Shown in pieces: positions 1 through 7,720 of a stretch of 10,801 bases of DNA. The notes under the pieces were generated by a model. The model was given only the letters and a program-made list of their open reading frames with translations. It ran no database searches and was not told the DNA's origin. Made by a program: the position numbers and the translations under genes. Location of the stretch: contig JAISGE010000088.1 in NCBI GenBank assembly GCA_031263265.1, forward strand, positions 1 to 10,801. The letters run 5' to 3'. Numbering within the stretch: position 1 is the stretch's first letter; every line of letters starts with the position of its first letter. The stretch is from Treponema sp. GTDB lineage: Bacteria; Spirochaetota; Spirochaetia; Treponematales; Breznakiellaceae.

Positions 1-81
1 CTCAACATTTTCATGGTCAACGTACTTCGGTTCAAAGGAAACCAGGACTTGTCGGGGCTTATCGACCCGGCAAAGGAGTAA
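1..81 (+). CDS. C-terminal end of an unrecognised gene (5' end outside window)
   Basis: Frame 1 is open from the first base to a TAA at 79-81 and reads as 26 residues ending in ...LSGLIDPAKE. The composition (hydrophobic LNIFMVNVLRF followed by a polar tail) looks like a natural C-terminus. The other two plus frames are also open here, to 142 and 149, but they read as Arg/Pro/Ser-rich sequence typical of shadow frames. I do not recognise the family. The call depends on residue character alone, so it is uncertain. Confidence 0.4.
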   Translation, partial: LNIFMVNVLRFKGNQDLSGLIDPAKE

Positions 82-99
82 GCCCAAACAAAGTATGCA

Positions 100-134
100 G
101 GCGTTCCCCAGTGGACGCCGTACCCCTCAGTACG
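100..134. repeat. Two adjacent short inverted repeats in the 82-167 intergenic gap
   Basis: GGCGT at 100-104 pairs with ACGCC at 115-119 across a 10-nt loop. CGTAC at 119-123 pairs with GTACG at 130-134 across a 6-nt loop. They lie between the stop of the leftmost partial gene and the stop of the Uma2 gene, so two converging transcripts end here. Neither stem has a following T-run on its strand, so they are not convincing intrinsic terminators. The stems are short and could be chance. Confidence 0.25.
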
Positions 135-167
135 CCGCATGAGAAGTAAGGGAAAAAGAGAAAAGAA

Positions 168-758
168 TCATTCGGCGAATACGGGGTCAAGGGTAATGGA
201 AAGGCCGGGGAAGCTGTCCACGGCTGCGGTATCGTAGCGGGAAAAGGAGCGGGTGAAGATCTGGTCGCCTTCAAACCGGTAGGCGTGCAGGATCTGGTGT
301 TCAGGATCGATAACCCAGTACTCTCTGACCCCTGCCGTGCGGTATAATTCGAATTTCCGTTCCATTTCTATGGCGGAGTTTCCGGGGGATAGGATTTCCA
401 CCACGAGGTCTGGTGCGCCCCTGCAGCCTTCAGGCGCCCGCTTGCGGGGGTCGCAGACCACGGATAGATCCGGCTGTACTACGGTGTGATCCTGTTCGCT
501 TGCGCCTCCATCGGCATAAAAGAGCCGTACATCATAAGGAGCAGGGTACACCTTACAGGGTTTTCCCAGGAAGTAGTTAGCCATCTGCCGGGACAATTCC
601 ATGAGTATGGATTGATGGTAGGCATTAGGTGCGGCCATAGCAAAGGCTTGGCCGTAGATAAGCTCGTACCGCTCTCCCGGGGCAAGTTCCCAGGATTGGT
701 AATCCGCATAGGTAAATGATCGTTCAATGGCGGGTATGGTTTTTGCGGGTACACTCAT
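168..758 (-). CDS. Uma2-family PD-(D/E)XK nuclease-like protein
   Basis: This 196-residue protein has the Uma2 (DUF820) fold signature, a restriction-endonuclease-like PD-(D/E)XK core. The family pattern is clear: QPDLSVV at 95-101 with D97, then GAPDLVVEILSP at 114-125 with E121, then ERKFELYRTAGVREYWVIDP at 133-152 with K135. The presumed metal-binding triad D97/E121/K135 is intact. An N-terminal YELIYGQ segment (31-37) is also typical. The length matches the family norm of about 190 residues, so I start at the ATG at 758; the frame stays open upstream to 878, but that extension is Pro/Gly-rich and unlike the family. Family members are abundant in cyanobacteria and some spirochaetes and are proposed nucleases of mostly unknown biological role. 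No partner gene is adjacent, and the gene is divergent from the ABC operon. Confidence 0.88.
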   Translation of the reverse strand: MSVPAKTIPAIERSFTYADYQSWELAPGERYELIYGQAFAMAAPNAYHQSILMELSRQMANYFLGKPCKVYPAPYDVRLFYADGGASEQDHTVVQPDLSVVCDPRKRAPEGCRGAPDLVVEILSPGNSAIEMERKFELYRTAGVREYWVIDPEHQILHAYRFEGDQIFTRSFSRYDTAAVDSFPGLSITLDPVFAE

Positions 759-764
759 ACCCTG

Positions 765-793
765 ACTATAAAACCTTTGGAAAAACGGGACAA
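765..793 (-). promoter_or_regulatory. Predicted sigma-70-type promoter of the Uma2 gene
   Basis: Read on the minus strand, TTGTCC (793-788), a 17-bp spacer and TATAGT (770-765) resemble a -35/-10 pair. Only six bases (CAGGGT) separate the -10 box from the ATG at 758, so the expected start of transcription falls on or next to the A of the start codon. That would make a leaderless mRNA. Confidence 0.45.
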
Positions 794-924
794 GCTTCCC
801 CCAAAGTTGAGGACCATCCCCAGGCGGTTTATGTAAGCACTCCCCTCTAGAAACAGGAACGAAGGGACGTACGCCCATTCCCTTACCACACGGAAATCAC
901 ATCGCCCACCGCAGGCGTGGTGTC

Positions 925-953
925 TTGTTGGGAATTTAGTAGGATGTTATGAT
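925..953 (+). promoter_or_regulatory. Predicted sigma-70-type promoter of the ABC importer operon
   Basis: TTGTTG (925-930), a 17-bp spacer and TATGAT (948-953) make a good -35/-10 pair. Six bases (TGCCAC) separate the -10 box from the ATG at 960, which predicts transcription starting at the first base of the coding sequence. The only SD-like motif, AGGA at 941-944, is 15 nt from the ATG and inside the spacer, so it would not be in the mRNA. Confidence 0.5.
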
Positions 954-959
954 TGCCAC

Positions 960-1916
960 ATGAAACCTCCTTGTTTAAATCTCAGCTTCCTTATTATCCT
1001 GGCGGCGTGGACTACCACTTTCTTGCAGGCTCAGTCCGCAGTAACCATCTACAGCATCAAAGGCCCTTCAGGGGTGGGTATGATCCGCCTTTTTGAGCAG
1101 CCTCCCCAAGCCCCAGGTATCACCATGAAAGTAGAAGCCTTGGCCCAGGCAGACCTCATGGCCGCCCGCTTTATCGCCGGAGATGCCAAGGTCGGCATCC
1201 TCCCCGCTAATGTAGCGGCCAAGATTGCCGCTTCAGGTAAGCCCCTGCAAGTTGCGGCTGTCTTGGGAACTGGCATGTTGAGCCTCCTCACTGCGGACCC
1301 CGGGGTCCAGCGCATAGAAGACCTGAAAGGCAAGTCCGTAGAAGTGGCCGGCCAAGGAGCTACCCCGGATTATGTGTTCCGCCGGATCCTCCGGGCAAAA
1401 GGGCTGAATCCTGATAAGGACCTCACCTTGGGCTATGCTCTGGCCTACCCGGAAATAGCCCAGTCCCTCATCGCAGGCCGGATTTCTACTGCTTTACTGC
1501 CTGAGCCTTTTGCCACCATGGCCCGAGCCGGTAAAGCAAGCCTGAGAACTGTCGGCGATATTCAGGCGGAATGGGTCAATGCCGGGGGTACGGGGAACTA
1601 TCCCATGACCGTGCTGGTGGTGGATGGGACTTTCGCCGCGTCTAGACCTGCGGTCGTCCAGGTCATCCTGGATGCAGTTAAAACTTCCATCGCATGGGTA
1701 CTGACGCACCCAGCAGAAGCCGGGGACTTGGTGGAAAAGCACCAGTTGGGCCTGCGCGCCTCGGTAGTCAAGGAGGCCATACCCCGGAGCAACTATGTGT
1801 TTATCCCGGCCCAGGAAGCCCGGCCTGCTTTGGAATCCCTGTTTACGGCCTTTCTTGAGTTTTCACCGGTTTCCATTGGCGGCGCGCTTCCAGGGGATAG
1901 TTTTTATCTTAAATAA
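960..1916 (+). CDS. ABC transporter periplasmic substrate-binding protein (SsuA/TauA/THI5-like)
   Basis: This 318-residue protein would capture a small ligand in the periplasm for the permease and ATPase encoded just downstream. Residues 1-25 look like a Sec signal peptide: short basic start, hydrophobic LSFLIILAAW, and a likely SPase I site at LQA-QS near 24. No lipobox is seen. The mature part has the NitT/TauT-type layout: KVGILPANVAAKIAASGKPLQ (77-97), then the hinge region IEDLKGKSVEV (119-129), then GQGATPDYVFRRILRAKGLNPDKDL (131-155), then EIAQSLIAGRISTALLPEPFATMA (165-188). These match the SsuA/THI5-like fold and place it with binding proteins for nitrate, sulfonates, taurine or pyrimidine precursors. 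The ligand cannot be assigned from sequence. No in-frame ATG, GTG or TTG lies just upstream of 960, and no well-spaced SD exists. Confidence 0.88.
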   Translation: MKPPCLNLSFLIILAAWTTTFLQAQSAVTIYSIKGPSGVGMIRLFEQPPQAPGITMKVEALAQADLMAARFIAGDAKVGILPANVAAKIAASGKPLQVAAVLGTGMLSLLTADPGVQRIEDLKGKSVEVAGQGATPDYVFRRILRAKGLNPDKDLTLGYALAYPEIAQSLIAGRISTALLPEPFATMARAGKASLRTVGDIQAEWVNAGGTGNYPMTVLVVDGTFAASRPAVVQVILDAVKTSIAWVLTHPAEAGDLVEKHQLGLRASVVKEAIPRSNYVFIPAQEARPALESLFTAFLEFSPVSIGGALPGDSFYLK

Positions 1917-1922
1917 CAGGGC

Positions 1923-2705
1923 ATGAAAACCGTGAATAGGGGACGAACCTCAGAAACGATCTGGTTCTGGGCAGGCATGGCAGTGTTCTTGGCTTTCTGG
2001 GAACTGGGTTCCCGGATTTTCGGGAGCGATCTGCTCTTCCCCGGCCCCTTGCACGTGCTGAAACGGTTTATGCTCCTGCTCCCTCAAGCACGTTTTCTCC
2101 AAGCCTTAGGGCATAGTGTGGTGCGGGTATTCTTAGGGATAGGGATTTCCGTGCCTTTGGGCGTGGGGGTAGGGCTTGTCGCAGGGCTGGATACCCGGGC
2201 GCGGGCTTTTTTCCGTCCCTTGTTTTCGGTAATTTCCGCCACGCCAGTTATGTCGGTGATCCTCATCGCCTTTCTTATCTTAGGCGCAGAGCGGACCCCG
2301 ATTTTTACCGCTTTTCTCATGGTATTTCCTGTAATGGCTTCAACCACCATTGAAGGGCTGGGGTCGGTGGATCCCCGGCTTAAAGAGCTTTTCCGCATAT
2401 ACCCCCTATCCCTGAGCACGGAAATCCGATACCTGTATATCCCCTCCCTCGTACCTTTCATTCTGGGAGGACTGCGCAGTTCCCTGTCCCTCTGCTGGAA
2501 GGTGGTAGTGGCTGCGGAAGTCCTGGTCCAGCCCTTTCGTGCCTTGGGTACTGGTATGCAGACCGCCAAGGCCCAGCTTGAAACTGCGGAGCTTTTTGCC
2601 TGGACCCTGGCAGCGGTGCTTGCCGCTGCCTTGTTTCAAGGTCTCCTCAACCTGGTCCTGCGTAGGGTTCCGTATTTTTCCGCATATCCCCAGAAAGGCT
2701 TATGA
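1923..2705 (+). CDS. ABC transporter permease (SsuC/TauC type)
   Basis: A 260-residue inner-membrane protein of the binding-protein-dependent transport permease family. Hydrophobic segments lie at about 13-31, 68-90, 103-121, 127-142, 175-202 and 226-246, giving about six membrane spans. The cytoplasmic coupling (EAA) loop appears at about 144-184: EGLGSVDPRLKELFRIYPLS followed by IPSLVPFILGGLR. This divergent EAA motif is usual in the NitT/TauT group. It starts 6 nt after the stop of the binding-protein gene and ends in an ATGA overlap with the ATPase gene, so the three are co-transcribed. The SD is poor (CAGGG only one base from the ATG), suggesting translation coupled to the upstream gene. 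Confidence 0.9.
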   Translation: MKTVNRGRTSETIWFWAGMAVFLAFWELGSRIFGSDLLFPGPLHVLKRFMLLLPQARFLQALGHSVVRVFLGIGISVPLGVGVGLVAGLDTRARAFFRPLFSVISATPVMSVILIAFLILGAERTPIFTAFLMVFPVMASTTIEGLGSVDPRLKELFRIYPLSLSTEIRYLYIPSLVPFILGGLRSSLSLCWKVVVAAEVLVQPFRALGTGMQTAKAQLETAELFAWTLAAVLAAALFQGLLNLVLRRVPYFSAYPQKGL

Positions 2706-3445
2706 ACCGAGCCCCTATCAGCATACGATTTCACCAACTCAGCTTTGGGTTTGGGGAAACATTGATCTTTGACCGATTTTCCCTAGAACTGGGTGCGGAA
2801 AATCCGGTAGTCATCCTGGGCCCTTCAGGCTGCGGGAAAACCACCCTCCTGCGTCTGGGCGCGGGTCTTTTGCGTCCGTGGTCAGGGAAGATAAGCTATA
2901 CAACCGGGGAAGTGTTGATGGGGTGTTCCTTTGTGTTTCAGGAACCTCGACTGCTTCCCTGGTTGCGGGTGCTGGAAAATGTGATGCTCCCTTTACAGCC
3001 CCGGTTTTCCAGGGAAGCGGCACAAACCCGGGCAAGGCAGTTCTTGGAACTGGTCTCCTTATCCGATAAGGCTCACGTATATCCGGAAGCCCTGTCCGGG
3101 GGGCAGCGGCAGCGGGTCTCTATAGCCAGAGCCTTTGCTTACCCTGCTCAGATCCTGTTTATGGATGAGCCGTTCCAGTCTCTGGACATCCCCCTGCGGA
3201 TAGAGCTTATGGAAATGATCCAGGGACTGCTCAAAGTAGAACCGCGGCTATGTATTGCGGTTACTCACGATCCCCGGGAGGCCCTGATCCTGGGCAAACG
3301 GATCATCATCTTAGGGAAAGCTCCCCGAGGCGTGGGCTTTGATGAAAGGATAAACCTCCTCCCGGAAGAACGGGGATACGCTTCAGCGGCACAGGGAGAA
3401 TTGGAACAGAGGATTTTACAGGTTCTGCAAGGGGAAAGCCCCTGA
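2702..3445 (+). CDS. ABC transporter ATP-binding protein (SsuB/TauB type)
   Basis: This 247-residue ATPase energises the importer. All expected motifs are present: Walker A GPSGCGKTT at 40-48, Q-loop Q80 in FVFQEPRLLPWLRVLENV, signature LSGGQRQRVSIARA at 131-144, Walker B ILFMDEP at 151-157, D-loop SLD at 160-162, and the switch histidine H189 in VTHDPREA. The QEPRLLPW sequence is characteristic of the nitrate/sulfonate/taurine group. It overlaps the permease stop by 4 bp (ATGA). Its last 30 bp overlap, on the opposite strand, the 3' end of lon. Residues 205-247 form a variable C-terminal tail with no recognisable regulatory domain. Confidence 0.92.
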   Translation: MNRAPISIRFHQLSFGFGETLIFDRFSLELGAENPVVILGPSGCGKTTLLRLGAGLLRPWSGKISYTTGEVLMGCSFVFQEPRLLPWLRVLENVMLPLQPRFSREAAQTRARQFLELVSLSDKAHVYPEALSGGQRQRVSIARAFAYPAQILFMDEPFQSLDIPLRIELMEMIQGLLKVEPRLCIAVTHDPREALILGKRIIILGKAPRGVGFDERINLLPEERGYASAAQGELEQRILQVLQGESP

Positions 3446-5872
3446 TCCTGCTTGTTTTGGTACATCAAAAAGCAGGGTAAACAGTTCACGTACGGTTTCA
3501 ACAAAATGCACTCCAAGGGAGGCCTTGATTTCCCCGTCCAACTCAGCCCAATCATCCTGATTGTCCTGGGGAAGCAGCAGCTGTTCCATACCATTTCGAA
3601 TGGCGGCCAGTACTTTTTCCTTAAGCCCGCCGATGGGAAGCACCCTGCCGGTGAGGGTAAGTTCTCCGGTCATGGCAAACCCTGGTTGAGGCGGGAGGTG
3701 ACAGAGCGTCGAGAATAGGGAAGCTGCCACGGTAACCCCTGCGGAAGGCCCGTCTTTGGGGATGGCCCCTTCAGGGACATGGACGTGGAAATTGCTTTTT
3801 CCCAGCTCTTCGGTAAAAGGGTACTGGTCTTGGATGCTTCTGAGGTATGATAAGGCGATACTGCCGCTTTCCTTCATCACCTCTCCGACGTTTCCGGTAA
3901 TGAGCAGTTCTCCGGTTCCTTCAAAACAACTGGTTTCCACGGGCAGCACCGTACCTCCCGTTTCAGTCCAGGCAAGACCGTACACAACCCCGATCCGGGG
4001 CTCTTTGAAAACCAGATCGTTTTTGTACTTCCGCCGGCCCAGTAATTGTTCTACCTCATCCTGACCCAAGGTCTGCTCAAAGGAACTGATGGGCTTTGCG
4101 GTATCAGTCTCGTAGTCCTGTTCCAGGGCATTCCGGGCAATACGCCGGATACACCGGGCAATCTCCCGTTCAAGGTTCCGTACCCCTGATTCCATGGTCC
4201 AGTACCGGATTATTTCATGGATTGCTTCATCTTTAAAGATGATCCCTGCGGTTCCCAGGCCGTTCTCTGCCAGTACCTTGGGTACGAGGAAGCGCTGGGC
4301 AATGGCGAGTTTTTCATTTTCACCATATCCGGGAATTTCAATGATCTCCATGCGATCCAATAAAGGGTAGGGTAACGTATGCAGGGAATTGGCAGTAGTA
4401 ATGAAAAGCACTTGGGAAAGGTCATACGTCAATTCCAGGTAATGATCCGTAAACGCCCCATTCTGTTCTGGATCCAGGACCTCAAGCAAGGCTGAAGTAG
4501 GATCCCCTCGGAAATCGCTGGATAGCTTATCAATCTCATCCAAAAGCAAGACCGGATTGATAGTACCGGCCTTACGCATAACTTGCAGGATCTTACCCGG
4601 TAAAGCCCCCACATAGGTCTTCCGATGCCCGCGGATTTCTGCTTCGTCCCGCAAGCCCCCCAAGGAGATTCGCACAAACCGCCGCCCGAGGGCCTGGGCC
4701 ACGGATTTACCCAAACTGGTTTTGCCGGTTCCCGGAGGCCCTACAAAACAGAGGATGGGACCTTTGCTCGTATGCCCGGTTCCTGGGGTCTTTTCCTGTC
4801 CTAAAGCCATAAGGTGGTGCACCGCAATAAATTCTAAGATCCGTTCCTTAGGTTTACGAAGGGCAAAGTGATTTTCATCCAGGATCCTTTCCGCTTCTTT
4901 TAAATCCAGGACATCCGCACTGGAATCACTCCACGGAAGCTCTGCAATCCATTCCAGATAAGCCCTGAGTACCCCTGCTTCAGGGGAGAAGGACTGAAGT
5001 TTTCGTAAACGGCCAAGTTCCTTCCGAGCCTTGAGGAGCACTTCTGCCCTAGGATACTTGCACTCAATAGAACGCTCAAGCTCGGCGAATTCATCCTCTC
5101 CTCTGTCTTGTCCCAGTTCCTTGTGAATTTCCTTGAGCTGCTCATTGAGTATGTATTCCCGCTGGTTTTTTTCCATGCGGATTTTTACCTGAGCACTGAT
5201 GTTTTGTTGAATACCAAAGATTTCATTTTCCATTTCCAAGGTTTCAAGGATAGTTTCAAGGCGCTTCATCGGATCCCCAATGCTCAGGAGGGCTATTTTC
5301 CGTTCTGCTTTGAGCACCAGGGCATTACAGATAAGGTTGGCAAGCGGTTCAGGGGTTTCGAGCTTTTCCACCGCGTTCAGGGTATCGGTACTGACCTTTT
5401 TGGACAATGCTGCGTACTGTACAAAGGAGTTTTGAACGGTTCGCATCAGCGCAATGGTCTCGGTACTCAACGAATCCGCTACAGCCTCCATGATGGGTGC
5501 AACTTTCACGATGGCAAGATCCTTTTGTTTTACCGAAGAGGCAATGGTAGCCCGGTATTCTCCCTGAAGCACCACCCGGAAGGTATTGTCAGGAAGCCGT
5601 AAATGCTGAACAATACGCATCACACTACCTGAAGGGTACGTCTCTCCTACTTCCTTGGTTTTAAGGCAGGCTGCAAAAAGACGCATATCCCGTCGCAGGG
5701 CCTCACTCACCGCAAGCATACCCAATTTATAGGTGATAAACACCGGTATCATGGTATGGGGAAATAAAACGAGTTCCCTCAGCGGAAGCAACGGAAATTC
5801 TTCTCCGAAACCCTGGTCTTTCATGAGAACTTTTCCTTTCGATTTTTCTTTCAAGGAAGAAAGGAAATTCAT
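3416..5872 (-). CDS. lon: ATP-dependent protease Lon
   Basis: Cytosolic AAA+ serine protease that degrades damaged and short-lived regulatory proteins. The 818 residues show the full LonA order: N-terminal substrate-binding domain (LPLRELVLFPHTMIPVFI, about 29-46, to about 225), a helical linker, AAA+ module with Walker A GPPGTGKT at 378-385 and Walker B VLLLDEID at 441-448, and the protease domain with PKDGPSAGV carrying S710 and GGLKEKV carrying K753. The Ser-Lys spacing of 43 equals that of E. coli Lon (S679/K722). The start at 5872 overlaps the clpX stop as ATGA but has no SD. The in-frame ATG at 5824 (residue 17) has AAAGGA upstream and gives an N-terminus closer to the family, so it may be the true or a second start. 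It is the last gene of the operon, and its 3' end overlaps the ABC ATPase gene by 30 bp. Confidence 0.97.
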   Translation of the reverse strand: MNFLSSLKEKSKGKVLMKDQGFGEEFPLLPLRELVLFPHTMIPVFITYKLGMLAVSEALRRDMRLFAACLKTKEVGETYPSGSVMRIVQHLRLPDNTFRVVLQGEYRATIASSVKQKDLAIVKVAPIMEAVADSLSTETIALMRTVQNSFVQYAALSKKVSTDTLNAVEKLETPEPLANLICNALVLKAERKIALLSIGDPMKRLETILETLEMENEIFGIQQNISAQVKIRMEKNQREYILNEQLKEIHKELGQDRGEDEFAELERSIECKYPRAEVLLKARKELGRLRKLQSFSPEAGVLRAYLEWIAELPWSDSSADVLDLKEAERILDENHFALRKPKERILEFIAVHHLMALGQEKTPGTGHTSKGPILCFVGPPGTGKTSLGKSVAQALGRRFVRISLGGLRDEAEIRGHRKTYVGALPGKILQVMRKAGTINPVLLLDEIDKLSSDFRGDPTSALLEVLDPEQNGAFTDHYLELTYDLSQVLFITTANSLHTLPYPLLDRMEIIEIPGYGENEKLAIAQRFLVPKVLAENGLGTAGIIFKDEAIHEIIRYWTMESGVRNLEREIARCIRRIARNALEQDYETDTAKPISSFEQTLGQDEVEQLLGRRKYKNDLVFKEPRIGVVYGLAWTETGGTVLPVETSCFEGTGELLITGNVGEVMKESGSIALSYLRSIQDQYPFTEELGKSNFHVHVPEGAIPKDGPSAGVTVAASLFSTLCHLPPQPGFAMTGELTLTGRVLPIGGLKEKVLAAIRNGMEQLLLPQDNQDDWAELDGEIKASLGVHFVETVRELFTLLFDVPKQAGSGAFPLQNL
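3430..3478. other. Two hairpins at the convergent 3' junction of the ABC operon and lon
   Basis: AGGGG (3430-3434) pairs with CCCCT (3439-3443) across a 4-nt loop. CCTGCTT (3447-3453) pairs perfectly with AAGCAGG (3470-3476), and the stem can extend to 3445/3478 through a wobble and an A-T pair. The second stem directly follows the TGA of the ATPase gene. Neither has the T-run of a standard intrinsic terminator on either strand. They may stabilise 3' ends or help end convergent transcription, but this is an inference. Confidence 0.3.
5832..5867 (-). promoter_or_regulatory. Inverted repeat that can mask the SD of the internal lon start
   Basis: On the coding (minus) strand TTTCCTTTC (5867-5859) is followed 18 nt later by its exact reverse complement GAAAGGAAA (5840-5832). 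The second arm contains the AAAGGA that would serve as SD for the ATG at 5824. A competing smaller stem (CTTTC with GAAAG) lies inside. The purine/pyrimidine-rich composition makes chance pairing easier, so function is an inference. Confidence 0.3.
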
Positions 5873-7122
5873 GCGCTTTTTTGGAGTGGATGGATTTCAG
5901 GGGGTTCGGATTTTTCCACCACCTCCTGGGTAATGATGACCTGCTTACTTCCCTCCATGGAAGGAATTTCAAACATAATATCGGTCATGAGTTTTTCTAC
6001 AATCGCCCGCAGCCCCCGGGCGCCGGTCTTCTGGCTGATCGCCGTGTCGGCAATGGCGTTGATGGCCCCTTCGGTGAATTCTAACTTTACATCATCAATA
6101 GCCATGGATGCCTGATATTGCTTGACAATGGCATTCCGGGGTTCGGTGATGATACGCTTAAGATCCTCCCGCCTCAGTTCCTCAAGGCTTACCGTGATGG
6201 GGAGCCTACCGATAAATTCAGGAATCATCCCAAAATGGATAAGATCGTCGGGATGCAGGGCGTCGTAGAGTTCTTTGAGGTTTTTACTGGTTTTTTCTCG
6301 CACATCCGCACCAAAACCCATAGGATGCTGTACGACCCGACGTTCAATAAATTTTTCCAAGCCCACAAAAGCTCCGCCGCAGATGAAAAGTATATCCGTG
6401 GTATCAATCCGGATCATTTCCTGGTTCGGATGTTTACGCCCTCCCTGGGGAGGCACTGATGCAATGGTACCTTCGATGATCTTGAGCAGGGCCTGTTGGA
6501 CTCCTTCCCCGGATACATCCCGAGTAATGGAAACATTCTCCCCTTTCCGGGCTATTTTGTCGATTTCGTCGATATACACGATGCCCCGTTCTGCCGCGGC
6601 AATGTTTCCACCGGCACTCTGAATCAGTTTGAGCAGGATGTTCTCCACATCCTCCCCCACATACCCTGCTTCGGTAAGGGTGGTGGCATCCACAATGGCA
6701 AAAGGAACTTTCAATTTTTTTGCTAAGGTTTTGGCCAAGAGGGTTTTTCCCGTGCCCGTAGGCCCAATGAGTAGGACATTGGACTTCTCAATCTCAACAT
6801 CGTCTTGCCCCTTGAGGGGATTGGCTATTCGTTTATAGTGGTTATACACGGCTACTGCAAGAGCCCGCTTCGCCACATCCTGTCCAATGATAAAGAGATC
6901 CAGATAGCTCTTAATCTCCCGGGGAGTGGGAATATCCCCGGTAAACTGCGTGGAAAGTTCGTGATCCTCTTCTGAGAGGATCTTACGACAGACCTCCACA
7001 CATTCATCACAAATAAATACGTCGTTAGGCCCGGCAATAAGACGCCGTGCCATATCCGCGCTTTTTCCACAAAAGGAACAAGAGCGCTCGAATGTACCGG
7101 AACCATTACGAATTCTTGCCAT
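5869..7122 (-). CDS. clpX: ATP-dependent Clp protease ATP-binding subunit ClpX
   Basis: Hexameric AAA+ unfoldase that feeds substrates to ClpP in the cytosol. The 417 residues contain the N-terminal C4 zinc-binding domain (C15, C18, C38, C41), Walker A GPTGTGKT at 120-127, the substrate-gripping pore loop GYVG at 153-156, Walker B IVYIDEID at 181-188, the RKH pore motif within GGRKHP at 227-232, and sensor-2 GARGLR at 367-372. The ClpP-docking loop reads MGF (268-270) in place of the usual IGF or LGF, a conservative change. The start at 7122 is supported by GAGG seven bases upstream (GAGGGAAAAACATG). It overlaps the clpP 3' end by 17 bp, and its TGA overlaps the lon ATG. Confidence 0.97.
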   Translation of the reverse strand: MARIRNGSGTFERSCSFCGKSADMARRLIAGPNDVFICDECVEVCRKILSEEDHELSTQFTGDIPTPREIKSYLDLFIIGQDVAKRALAVAVYNHYKRIANPLKGQDDVEIEKSNVLLIGPTGTGKTLLAKTLAKKLKVPFAIVDATTLTEAGYVGEDVENILLKLIQSAGGNIAAAERGIVYIDEIDKIARKGENVSITRDVSGEGVQQALLKIIEGTIASVPPQGGRKHPNQEMIRIDTTDILFICGGAFVGLEKFIERRVVQHPMGFGADVREKTSKNLKELYDALHPDDLIHFGMIPEFIGRLPITVSLEELRREDLKRIITEPRNAIVKQYQASMAIDDVKLEFTEGAINAIADTAISQKTGARGLRAIVEKLMTDIMFEIPSMEGSKQVIITQEVVEKSEPPEIHPLQKSA

Positions 7123-7720
7123 GTTTTTCCCTCACTAAGACCGAATCAACCACCCCATAGGCAACTGCATCAGGAGCAGACATATAAAAATCCCTTTCCA
7201 TATCCAAAGCGATCTTATGGCTCTCTTTACCCGTATGCTTGGCAAAATAATCGACCAGTATCTTTTTCAACCGTAGGATTTCTTGGGCTTGAATTCCAAT
7301 ATCCCGGGCTTGGCCCTGAGCGCCGCCCCAAGGCTGATGTATGAGCACCCGGGAAGAGGGCAGCACAAAACGCTTACCCTGAGCCCCTGCGGTGAGAATA
7401 AGCGCCCCCATGCTGGCAGCCTGGCCCAAACAAATGGTCTGCACATCTGCCTTGACATGCTGGATGGTATCGTAGATCGCCAAGCCTGCTGTAACCGAAC
7501 CGCCCGGAGTATTGATGTAGAGGCTTATATCTTTATCCGTATCCTGTCCGTCTAAAAAGAGCAGCTCCGCCACCACCAAGTCCGCGGTGATATCGTTGAT
7601 CTCTCCATCCAGAAAAACGATCCGGTCTTTTAGTAAACGGGAATAGATATCGTAGGATCGTTCCCCCATACCGGTTTGCTCGACTACTATCGGCACGAGG
7701 CTGTTCATTTTTTCGTTCAT
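7106..7720 (-). CDS. clpP: ATP-dependent Clp protease proteolytic subunit ClpP
   Basis: Serine peptidase that forms the tetradecameric proteolytic chamber capped by ClpX. The 204-residue protein carries the complete catalytic triad: S103 in GQAASMGA, H128 in LIHQPWGG, and D177 in MERDFYMS. The spacings (25 and 49) equal those of E. coli S97/H122/D171. Other ClpP marks are YINTPGGSVTAGLAIYDT (68-85) and the N-terminal VPIVVEQTG(M)GERSYDIYSRLLKDRI. The first residues may be a short propeptide. The start overlaps the tig stop as ATGA and has AAGGA three bases upstream, a tight spacing consistent with coupling. An alternative ATG five codons in has no SD. Confidence 0.97.
   Translation of the reverse strand: MNEKMNSLVPIVVEQTGMGERSYDIYSRLLKDRIVFLDGEINDITADLVVAELLFLDGQDTDKDISLYINTPGGSVTAGLAIYDTIQHVKADVQTICLGQAASMGALILTAGAQGKRFVLPSSRVLIHQPWGGAQGQARDIGIQAQEILRLKKILVDYFAKHTGKESHKIALDMERDFYMSAPDAVAYGVVDSVLVREKHGKNS

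Noticed and set aside
88..97. The 10-mer ACAAAGTATG also found in the inverted-repeat element (10052-10061)
   Set aside because: A single 10-mer match within about 10 kb on two strands is not surprising, and the flanking bases do not extend it.
759..878. N-terminal extension of the Uma2 protein to an ATG at 878
   Set aside because: The extra 40 residues are Pro/Gly-rich and not family-like, and they would cover the predicted promoter; the start at 758 gives the usual family length.
2084..2569. A 161-codon minus-strand open frame inside the permease gene
   Set aside because: Arg/Thr-rich product typical of the reverse complement of a membrane-protein gene; the permease on the plus strand is clear.
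5108..5602. A 164-codon plus-strand open frame inside lon
   Set aside because: Antisense to a well-conserved Lon coding region, with no initiation signals and no recognisable domain.
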